Shown here piece after piece: positions 19,701 through 31,700 of a stretch of 64,000 bases of DNA. Where the stretch lies: assembly GCF_039830095.1 (NCBI RefSeq), contig NZ_CP142435.1, positions 1,426,001-1,490,000 on the forward strand. The letters are read 5' to 3'. The stretch is from Dolosigranulum savutiense. Lineage in GTDB: Bacteria; Bacillota; Bacilli; Lactobacillales; Carnobacteriaceae_A. Each line of letters begins with the position of its first letter. Position 1 is the first letter of the stretch. Made by a program: the position numbers and the translations under genes. The notes beneath the pieces were generated by a model, which worked only from the letters and a program-made list of their open reading frames with translations, was not told where the DNA came from and made no database searches.

Positions 19701-22700
19701 AAGCCGACATCAACGAGGCGGAAACGCTGGAAGAAGTCGAAGGCTACGTCGAAAATGCGAAAGAGATCGACAGCGATAAAGCAGAAGCGGGCGATGAGCT
19801 AGCAGAAGCCAAAGCGAAAGCATTAGACGAGATCAACCAATTAGAAGAATTGACTGACGACGAAAAAGCCACGTATGAAGCCGACATCAACGAGGCGGAA
19901 ACGCTGGAAGAAGTCGAAGGCTACGTCGAAAATGCGAAAGAGATCGACAGCGATAAAGCAGAAGCGGGCGATGAGCTAGCAGAAGCCAAAGCGAAAGCAT
20001 TAGACGAGATCAACCAATTAGAAGAATTGACTGACGACGAAAAAGCCACGTATGAAGCCGACATCAACGAGGCGGAAACGCTGGAAGAAGTCGAAGGCTA
20101 CGTCGAAAATGCGAAAGAGATCGACAGCGATAAAGCAGAAGCGGGCGATGAGCTAGCAGAAGCCAAAGCGAAAGCATTAGACGAGATCAACCAATTAGAA
20201 GAATTGACTGACGACGAAAAAGCCACGTATGAAGCCGACATCAACGAGGCGGAAACGCTGGAAGAAGTCGAAGGCTACGTCGAAAATGCGAAAGAGATCG
20301 ACAGCGATAAAGCAGAAGCGGGCGATGAGCTAGCAGAAGCCAAAGCGAAAGCATTAGACGAGATCAACCAATTAGAAGAATTGACTGACGACGAAAAAGC
20401 CACGTATGAAGCCGACATCAACGAGGCGGAAACGCTGGAAGAAGTCGAAGGCTACGTCGAAAATGCGAAAGAGATCGACAGCGATAAAGCAGAAGCGGGC
20501 GATGAGCTAGCAGAAGCCAAAGCGAAAGCATTAGACGAGATCAACCAATTAGAAGAATTGACTGACGACGAAAAAGCCACGTATGAAGCCGACATCAACG
20601 AGGCGGAAACGCTGGAAGAAGTCGAAGGCTACGTCGAAAATGCGAAAGAGATCGACAGCGATAAAGCAGAAGCGGGCGATGAGCTAGCAGAAGCCAAAGC
20701 GAAAGCATTAGACGAGATCAACCAATTAGAAGAATTGACTGACGACGAAAAAGCCACGTATGAAGCCGACATCAACGAGGCGGAAACGCTGGAAGAAGTC
20801 GAAGGCTACGTCGAAAATGCGAAAGAGATCGACAGCGATAAAGCAGAAGCGGGCGATGAGCTAGCAGAAGCCAAAGCGAAAGCATTAGACGAGATCAACC
20901 AATTAGAAGAATTGACTGACGACGAAAAAGCCACGTATGAAGCCGACATCAACGAGGCGGAAACGCTGGAAGAAGTCGAAGGCTACGTCGAAAATGCGAA
21001 AGAGATCGACAGCGATAAAGCAGAAGCGGGCGATGAGCTAGCAGAAGCCAAAGCGAAAGCATTAGACGAGATCAACCAATTAGAAGAATTGACTGACGAC
21101 GAAAAAGCCACGTATGAAGCCGACATCAACGAGGCGGAAACGCTGGAAGAAGTCGAAGGCTACGTCGAAAATGCGAAAGAGATCGACAGCGATAAAGCAG
21201 AAGCGGGCGATGAGCTAGCAGAAGCCAAAGCGAAAGCATTAGACGAGATCAACCAATTAGAAGAATTGACTGACGACGAAAAAGCCACGTATGAAGCCGA
21301 CATCAACGAGGCGGAAACGCTGGAAGAAGTCGAAGGCTACGTCGAAAATGCGAAAGAGATCGACAGCGATAAAGCAGAAGCGGGCGATGAGCTAGCAGAA
21401 GCCAAAGCGAAAGCATTAGACGAGATCAACCAATTAGAAGAATTGACTGACGACGAAAAAGCCACGTATGAAGCCGACATCAACGAGGCGGAAACGCTGG
21501 AAGAAGTCGAAGGCTACGTCGAAAATGCGAAAGAGATCGACAGCGATAAAGCAGAAGCGGGCGATGAGCTAGCAGAAGCCAAAGCGAAAGCATTAGACGA
21601 GATCAACCAATTAGAAGAATTGACTGACGACGAAAAAGCCACGTATGAAGCCGACATCAACGAGGCGGAAACGCTGGAAGAAGTCGAAGGCTACGTCGAA
21701 AATGCGAAAGAGATCGACAGCGATAAAGCAGAAGCGGGCGATGAGCTAGCAGAAGCCAAAGCGAAAGCATTAGACGAGATCAACCAATTAGAAGAATTGA
21801 CTGACGACGAAAAAGCCACGTATGAAGCCGACATCAACGAGGCGGAAACGCTGGAAGAAGTCGAAGGCTACGTCGAAAATGCGAAAGAGATCGACAGCGA
21901 TAAAGCAGAAGCGGGCGATGAGCTAGCAGAAGCCAAAGCGAAAGCATTAGACGAGATCAACCAATTAGAAGAATTGACTGACGACGAAAAAGCCACGTAT
22001 GAAGCCGACATCAACGAGGCGGAAACGCTGGAAGAAGTCGAAGGCTACGTCGAAAATGCGAAAGAGATCGACAGCGATAAAGCAGAAGCGGGCGATGAGC
22101 TAGCAGAAGCCAAAGCGAAAGCATTAGACGAGATCAACCAATTAGAAGAATTGACTGACGACGAAAAAGCCACGTATGAAGCCGACATCAACGAGGCGGA
22201 AACGCTGGAAGAAGTCGAAGGCTACGTCGAAAATGCGAAAGAGATCGACAGCGATAAAGCAGAAGCGGGCGATGAGCTAGCAGAAGCCAAAGCGAAAGCA
22301 TTAGACGAGATCAACCAATTAGAAGAATTGACTGACGACGAAAAAGCCACGTATGAAGCCGACATCAACGAGGCGGAAACGCTGGAAGAAGTCGAAGGCT
22401 ACGTCGAAAATGCGAAAGAGATCGACAGCGATAAAGCAGAAGCGGGCGATGAGCTAGCAGAAGCCAAAGCGAAAGCATTAGACGAGATCAACCAATTAGA
22501 AGAATTGACTGACGACGAAAAAGCCACGTATGAAGCCGACATCAACGAGGCGGAAACGCTGGAAGAAGTCGAAGGCTACGTCGAAAATGCGAAAGAGATC
22601 GACAGCGATAAAGCAGAAGCGGGCGATGAGCTAGCAGAAGCCAAAGCGAAAGCATTAGACGAGATCAACCAATTAGAAGAATTGACTGACGACGAAAAAG

Positions 22701-25700
22701 CCACGTATGAAGCCGACATCAACGAGGCGGAAACGCTGGAAGAAGTCGAAGGCTACGTCGAAAATGCGAAAGAGATCGACAGCGATAAAGCAGAAGCGGG
22801 CGATGAGCTAGCAGAAGCCAAAGCGAAAGCATTAGACGAGATCAACCAATTAGAAGAATTGACTGACGACGAAAAAGCCACGTATGAAGCCGACATCAAC
22901 GAGGCGGAAACGCTGGAAGAAGTCGAAGGCTACGTCGAAAATGCGAAAGAGATCGACAGCGATAAAGCAGAAGCGGGCGATGAGCTAGCAGAAGCCAAAG
23001 CGAAAGCATTAGACGAGATCAACCAATTAGAAGAATTGACTGACGACGAAAAAGCCACGTATGAAGCCGACATCAACGAGGCGGAAACGCTGGAAGAAGT
23101 CGAAGGCTACGTCGAAAATGCGAAAGAGATCGACAGCGATAAAGCAGAAGCGGGCGATGAGCTAGCAGAAGCCAAAGCGAAAGCATTAGACGAGATCAAC
23201 CAATTAGAAGAATTGACTGACGACGAAAAAGCCACGTATGAAGCCGACATCAACGAGGCGGAAACGCTGGAAGAAGTCGAAGGCTACGTCGAAAATGCGA
23301 AAGAGATCGACAGCGATAAAGCAGAAGCGGGCGATGAGCTAGCAGAAGCCAAAGCGAAAGCATTAGACGAGATCAACCAATTAGAAGAATTGACTGACGA
23401 CGAAAAAGCCACGTATGAAGCCGACATCAACGAGGCGGAAACGCTGGAAGAAGTCGAAGGCTACGTCGAAAATGCGAAAGAGATCGACAGCGATAAAGCA
23501 GAAGCGGGCGATGAGCTAGCAGAAGCCAAAGCGAAAGCATTAGACGAGATCAACCAATTAGAAGAATTGACTGACGACGAAAAAGCCACGTATGAAGCCG
23601 ACATCAACGAGGCGGAAACGCTGGAAGAAGTCGAAGGCTACGTCGAAAATGCGAAAGAGATCGACAGCGATAAAGCAGAAGCGGGCGATGAGCTAGCAGA
23701 AGCCAAAGCGAAAGCATTAGACGAGATCAACCAATTAGAAGAATTGACTGACGACGAAAAAGCCACGTATGAAGCCGACATCAACGAGGCGGAAACGCTG
23801 GAAGAAGTCGAAGGCTACGTCGAAAATGCGAAAGAGATCGACAGCGATAAAGCAGAAGCGGGCGATGAGCTAGCAGAAGCCAAAGCGAAAGCATTAGACG
23901 AGATCAACCAATTAGAAGAATTGACTGACGACGAAAAAGCCACGTATGAAGCCGACATCAACGAGGCGGAAACGCTGGAAGAAGTCGAAGGCTACGTCGA
24001 AAATGCGAAAGAGATCGACAGCGATAAAGCAGAAGCGGGCGATGAGCTAGCAGAAGCCAAAGCGAAAGCATTAGACGAGATCAACCAATTAGAAGAATTG
24101 ACTGACGACGAAAAAGCCACGTATGAAGCCGACATCAACGAGGCGGAAACGCTGGAAGAAGTCGAAGGCTACGTCGAAAATGCGAAAGAGATCGACAGCG
24201 ATAAAGCAGAAGCGGGCGATGAGCTAGCAGAAGCCAAAGCGAAAGCATTAGACGAGATCAACCAATTAGAAGAATTGACTGACGACGAAAAAGCCACGTA
24301 TGAAGCCGACATCAACGAGGCGGAAACGCTGGAAGAAGTCGAAGGCTACGTCGAAAATGCGAAAGAGATCGACAGCGATAAAGCAGAAGCGGGCGATGAG
24401 CTAGCAGAAGCCAAAGCGAAAGCATTAGACGAGATCAACCAATTAGAAGAATTGACTGACGACGAAAAAGCCACGTATGAAGCCGACATCAACGAGGCGG
24501 AAACGCTGGAAGAAGTCGAAGGCTACGTCGAAAATGCGAAAGAGATCGACAGCGATAAAGCAGAAGCGGGCGATGAGCTAGCAGAAGCCAAAGCGAAAGC
24601 ATTAGACGAGATCAACCAATTAGAAGAATTGACTGACGACGAAAAAGCCACGTATGAAGCCGACATCAACGAGGCGGAAACGCTGGAAGAAGTCGAAGGC
24701 TACGTCGAAAATGCGAAAGAGATCGACAGCGATAAAGCAGAAGCGGGCGATGAGCTAGCAGAAGCCAAAGCGAAAGCATTAGACGAGATCAACCAATTAG
24801 AAGAATTGACTGACGACGAAAAAGCCACGTATGAAGCCGACATCAACGAGGCGGAAACGCTGGAAGAAGTCGAAGGCTACGTCGAAAATGCGAAAGAGAT
24901 CGACAGCGATAAAGCAGAAGCGGGCGATGAGCTAGCAGAAGCCAAAGCGAAAGCATTAGACGAGATCAACCAATTAGAAGAATTGACTGACGACGAAAAA
25001 GCCACGTATGAAGCCGACATCAACGAGGCGGAAACGCTGGAAGAAGTCGAAGGCTACGTCGAAAATGCGAAAGAGATCGACAGCGATAAAGCAGAAGCGG
25101 GCGATGAGCTAGCAGAAGCCAAAGCGAAAGCATTAGACGAGATCAACCAATTAGAAGAATTGACTGACGACGAAAAAGCCACGTATGAAGCCGACATCAA
25201 CGAGGCGGAAACGCTGGAAGAAGTCGAAGGCTACGTCGAAAATGCGAAAGAGATCGACAGCGATAAAGCAGAAGCGGGCGATGAGCTAGCAGAAGCCAAA
25301 GCGAAAGCATTAGACGAGATCAACCAATTAGAAGAATTGACTGACGACGAAAAAGCCACGTATGAAGCCGACATCAACGAGGCGGAAACGCTGGAAGAAG
25401 TCGAAGGCTACGTCGAAAATGCGAAAGAGATCGACAGCGATAAAGCAGAAGCGGGCGATGAGCTAGCAGAAGCCAAAGCGAAAGCATTAGACGAGATCAA
25501 CCAATTAGAAGAATTGACTGACGACGAAAAAGCCACGTATGAAGCCGACATCAACGAGGCGGAAACGCTGGAAGAAGTCGAAGGCTACGTCGAAAATGCG
25601 AAAGAGATCGACAGCGATAAAGCAGAAGCGGGCGATGAGCTAGCAGAAGCCAAAGCGAAAGCATTAGACGAGATCAACCAATTAGAAGAATTGACTGACG

Positions 25701-28700
25701 ACGAAAAAGCCACGTATGAAGCCGACATCAACGAGGCGGAAACGCTGGAAGAAGTCGAAGGCTACGTCGAAAATGCGAAAGAGATCGACAGCGATAAAGC
25801 AGAAGCGGGCGATGAGCTAGCAGAAGCCAAAGCGAAAGCATTAGACGAGATCAACCAATTAGAAGAATTGACTGACGACGAAAAAGCCACGTATGAAGCC
25901 GACATCAACGAGGCGGAAACGCTGGAAGAAGTCGAAGGCTACGTCGAAAATGCGAAAGAGATCGACAGCGATAAAGCAGAAGCGGGCGATGAGCTAGCAG
26001 AAGCCAAAGCGAAAGCATTAGACGAGATCAACCAATTAGAAGAATTGACTGACGACGAAAAAGCCACGTATGAAGCCGACATCAACGAGGCGGAAACGCT
26101 GGAAGAAGTCGAAGGCTACGTCGAAAATGCGAAAGAGATCGACAGCGATAAAGCAGAAGCGGGCGATGAGCTAGCAGAAGCCAAAGCGAAAGCATTAGAC
26201 GAGATCAACCAATTAGAAGAATTGACTGACGACGAAAAAGCCACGTATGAAGCCGACATCAACGAGGCGGAAACGCTGGAAGAAGTCGAAGGCTACGTCG
26301 AAAATGCGAAAGAGATCGACAGCGATAAAGCAGAAGCGGGCGATGAGCTAGCAGAAGCCAAAGCGAAAGCATTAGACGAGATCAACCAATTAGAAGAATT
26401 GACTGACGACGAAAAAGCCACGTATGAAGCCGACATCAACGAGGCGGAAACGCTGGAAGAAGTCGAAGGCTACGTCGAAAATGCGAAAGAGATCGACAGC
26501 GATAAAGCAGAAGCGGGCGATGAGCTAGCAGAAGCCAAAGCGAAAGCATTAGACGAGATCAACCAATTAGAAGAATTGACTGACGACGAAAAAGCCACGT
26601 ATGAAGCCGACATCAACGAGGCGGAAACGCTGGAAGAAGTCGAAGGCTACGTCGAAAATGCGAAAGAGATCGACAGCGATAAAGCAGAAGCGGGCGATGA
26701 GCTAGCAGAAGCCAAAGCGAAAGCATTAGACGAGATCAACCAATTAGAAGAATTGACTGACGACGAAAAAGCCACGTATGAAGCCGACATCAACGAGGCG
26801 GAAACGCTGGAAGAAGTCGAAGGCTACGTCGAAAATGCGAAAGAGATCGACAGCGATAAAGCAGAAGCGGGCGATGAGCTAGCAGAAGCCAAAGCGAAAG
26901 CATTAGACGAGATCAACCAATTAGAAGAATTGACTGACGACGAAAAAGCCACGTATGAAGCCGACATCAACGAGGCGGAAACGCTGGAAGAAGTCGAAGG
27001 CTACGTCGAAAATGCGAAAGAGATCGACAGCGATAAAGCAGAAGCGGGCGATGAGCTAGCAGAAGCCAAAGCGAAAGCATTAGACGAGATCAACCAATTA
27101 GAAGAATTGACTGACGACGAAAAAGCCACGTATGAAGCCGACATCAACGAGGCGGAAACGCTGGAAGAAGTCGAAGGCTACGTCGAAAATGCGAAAGAGA
27201 TCGACAGCGATAAAGCAGAAGCGGGCGATGAGCTAGCAGAAGCCAAAGCGAAAGCATTAGACGAGATCAACCAATTAGAAGAATTGACTGACGACGAAAA
27301 AGCCACGTATGAAGCCGACATCAACGAGGCGGAAACGCTGGAAGAAGTCGAAGGCTACGTCGAAAATGCGAAAGAGATCGACAGCGATAAAGCAGAAGCG
27401 GGCGATGAGCTAGCAGAAGCCAAAGCGAAAGCATTAGACGAGATCAACCAATTAGAAGAATTGACTGACGACGAAAAAGCCACGTATGAAGCCGACATCA
27501 ACGAGGCGGAAACGCTGGAAGAAGTCGAAGGCTACGTCGAAAATGCGAAAGAGATCGACAGCGATAAAGCAGAAGCGGGCGATGAGCTAGCAGAAGCCAA
27601 AGCGAAAGCATTAGACGAGATCAACCAATTAGAAGAATTGACTGACGACGAAAAAGCCACGTATGAAGCCGACATCAACGAGGCGGAAACGCTGGAAGAA
27701 GTCGAAGGCTACGTCGAAAATGCGAAAGAGATCGACAGCGATAAAGCAGAAGCGGGCGATGAGCTAGCAGAAGCCAAAGCGAAAGCATTAGACGAGATCA
27801 ACCAATTAGAAGAATTGACTGACGACGAAAAAGCCACGTATGAAGCCGACATCAACGAGGCGGAAACGCTGGAAGAAGTCGAAGGCTACGTCGAAAATGC
27901 GAAAGAGATCGACAGCGATAAAGCAGAAGCGGGCGATGAGCTAGCAGAAGCCAAAGCGAAAGCATTAGACGAGATCAACCAATTAGAAGAATTGACTGAC
28001 GACGAAAAAGCCACGTATGAAGCCGACATCAACGAGGCGGAAACGCTGGAAGAAGTCGAAGGCTACGTCGAAAATGCGAAAGAGATCGACAGCGATAAAG
28101 CAGAAGCGGGCGATGAGCTAGCAGAAGCCAAAGCGAAAGCATTAGACGAGATCAACCAATTAGAAGAATTGACTGACGACGAAAAAGCCACGTATGAAGC
28201 CGACATCAACGAGGCGGAAACGCTGGAAGAAGTCGAAGGCTACGTCGAAAATGCGAAAGAGATCGACAGCGATAAAGCAGAAGCGGGCGATGAGCTAGCA
28301 GAAGCCAAAGCGAAAGCATTAGACGAGATCAACCAATTAGAAGAATTGACTGACGACGAAAAAGCCACGTATGAAGCCGACATCAACGAGGCGGAAACGC
28401 TGGAAGAAGTCGAAGGCTACGTCGAAAATGCGAAAGAGATCGACAGCGATAAAGCAGAAGCGGGCGATGAGCTAGCAGAAGCCAAAGCGAAAGCATTAGA
28501 CGAGATCAACCAATTAGAAGAATTGACTGACGACGAAAAAGCCACGTATGAAGCCGACATCAACGAGGCGGAAACGCTGGAAGAAGTCGAAGGCTACGTC
28601 GAAAATGCGAAAGAGATCGACAGCGATAAAGCAGAAGCGGGCGATGAGCTAGCAGAAGCCAAAGCGAAAGCATTAGACGAGATCAACCAATTAGAAGAAT

Positions 28701-31700
28701 TGACTGACGACGAAAAAGCCACGTATGAAGCCGACATCAACGAGGCGGAAACGCTGGAAGAAGTCGAAGGCTACGTCGAAAATGCGAAAGAGATCGACAG
28801 CGATAAAGCAGAAGCGGGCGATGAGCTAGCAGAAGCCAAAGCGAAAGCATTAGACGAGATCAACCAATTAGAAGAATTGACTGACGACGAAAAAGCCACG
28901 TATGAAGCCGACATCAACGAGGCGGAAACGCTGGAAGAAGTCGAAGGCTACGTCGAAAATGCGAAAGAGATCGACAGCGATAAAGCAGAAGCGGGCGATG
29001 AGCTAGCAGAAGCCAAAGCGAAAGCATTAGACGAGATCAACCAATTAGAAGAATTGACTGACGACGAAAAAGCCACGTATGAAGCCGACATCAACGAGGC
29101 GGAAACGCTGGAAGAAGTCGAAGGCTACGTCGAAAATGCGAAAGAGATCGACAGCGATAAAGCAGAAGCGGGCGATGAGCTAGCAGAAGCCAAAGCGAAA
29201 GCATTAGACGAGATCAACCAATTAGAAGAATTGACTGACGACGAAAAAGCCACGTATGAAGCCGACATCAACGAGGCGGAAACGCTGGAAGAAGTCGAAG
29301 GCTACGTCGAAAATGCGAAAGAGATCGACAGCGATAAAGCAGAAGCGGGCGATGAGCTAGCAGAAGCCAAAGCGAAAGCATTAGACGAGATCAACCAATT
29401 AGAAGAATTGACTGACGACGAAAAAGCCACGTATGAAGCCGACATCAACGAGGCGGAAACGCTGGAAGAAGTCGAAGGCTACGTCGAAAATGCGAAAGAG
29501 ATCGACAGCGATAAAGCAGAAGCGGGCGATGAGCTAGCAGAAGCCAAAGCGAAAGCATTAGACGAGATCAACCAATTAGAAGAATTGACTGACGACGAAA
29601 AAGCCACGTATGAAGCCGACATCAACGAGGCGGAAACGCTGGAAGAAGTCGAAGGCTACGTCGAAAATGCGAAAGAGATCGACAGCGATAAAGCAGAAGC
29701 GGGCGATGAGCTAGCAGAAGCCAAAGCGAAAGCATTAGACGAGATCAACCAATTAGAAGAATTGACTGACGACGAAAAAGCCACGTATGAAGCCGACATC
29801 AACGAGGCGGAAACGCTGGAAGAAGTCGAAGGCTACGTCGAAAATGCGAAAGAGATCGACAGCGATAAAGCAGAAGCGGGCGATGAGCTAGCAGAAGCCA
29901 AAGCGAAAGCATTAGACGAGATCAACCAATTAGAAGAATTGACTGACGACGAAAAAGCCACGTATGAAGCCGACATCAACGAGGCGGAAACGCTGGAAGA
30001 AGTCGAAGGCTACGTCGAAAATGCGAAAGAGATCGACAGCGATAAAGCAGAAGCGGGCGATGAGCTAGCAGAAGCCAAAGCGAAAGCATTAGACGAGATC
30101 AACCAATTAGAAGAATTGACTGACGACGAAAAAGCCACGTATGAAGCCGACATCAACGAGGCGGAAACGCTGGAAGAAGTCGAAGGCTACGTCGAAAATG
30201 CGAAAGAGATCGACAGCGATAAAGCAGAAGCGGGCGATGAGCTAGCAGAAGCCAAAGCGAAAGCATTAGACGAGATCAACCAATTAGAAGAATTGACTGA
30301 CGACGAAAAAGCCACGTATGAAGCCGACATCAACGAGGCGGAAACGCTGGAAGAAGTCGAAGGCTACGTCGAAAATGCGAAAGAGATCGACAGCGATAAA
30401 GCAGAAGCGGGCGATGAGCTAGCAGAAGCCAAAGCGAAAGCATTAGACGAGATCAACCAATTAGAAGAATTGACTGACGACGAAAAAGCCACGTATGAAG
30501 CCGACATCAACGAGGCGGAAACGCTGGAAGAAGTCGAAGGCTACGTCGAAAATGCGAAAGAGATCGACAGCGATAAAGCAGAAGCGGGCGATGAGCTAGC
30601 AGAAGCCAAAGCGAAAGCATTAGACGAGATCAACCAATTAGAAGAATTGACTGACGACGAAAAAGCCACGTATGAAGCCGACATCAACGAGGCGGAAACG
30701 CTGGAAGAAGTCGAAGGCTACGTCGAAAATGCGAAAGAGATCGACAGCGATAAAGCAGAAGCGGGCGATGAGCTAGCAGAAGCCAAAGCGAAAGCATTAG
30801 ACGAGATCAACCAATTAGAAGAATTGACTGACGACGAAAAAGCCACGTATGAAGCCGACATCAACGAGGCGGAAACGCTGGAAGAAGTCGAAGGCTACGT
30901 CGAAAATGCGAAAGAGATCGACAGCGATAAAGCAGAAGCGGGCGATGAGCTAGCAGAAGCCAAAGCGAAAGCATTAGACGAGATCAACCAATTAGAAGAA
31001 TTGACTGACGACGAAAAAGCCACGTATGAAGCCGACATCAACGAGGCGGAAACGCTGGAAGAAGTCGAAGGCTACGTCGAAAATGCGAAAGAGATCGACA
31101 GCGATAAAGCAGAAGCGGGCGATGAGCTAGCAGAAGCCAAAGCGAAAGCATTAGACGAGATCAACCAATTAGAAGAATTGACTGACGACGAAAAAGCCAC
31201 GTATGAAGCCGACATCAACGAGGCGGAAACGCTGGAAGAAGTCGAAGGCTACGTCGAAAATGCGAAAGAGATCGACAGCGATAAAGCAGAAGCGGGCGAT
31301 GAGCTAGCAGAAGCCAAAGCGAAAGCATTAGACGAGATCAACCAATTAGAAGAATTGACTGACGACGAAAAAGCCACGTATGAAGCCGACATCAACGAGG
31401 CGGAAACGCTGGAAGAAGTCGAAGGCTACGTCGAAAATGCGAAAGAGATCGACAGCGATAAAGCAGAAGCGGGCGATGAGCTAGCAGAAGCCAAAGCGAA
31501 AGCATTAGACGAGATCAACCAATTAGAAGAATTGACTGACGACGAAAAAGCCACGTATGAAGCCGACATCAACGAGGCGGAAACGCTGGAAGAAGTCGAA
31601 GGCTACGTCGAAAATGCGAAAGAGATCGACAGCGATAAAGCAGAAGCGGGCGATGAGCTAGCAGAAGCCAAAGCGAAAGCATTAGACGAGATCAACCAAT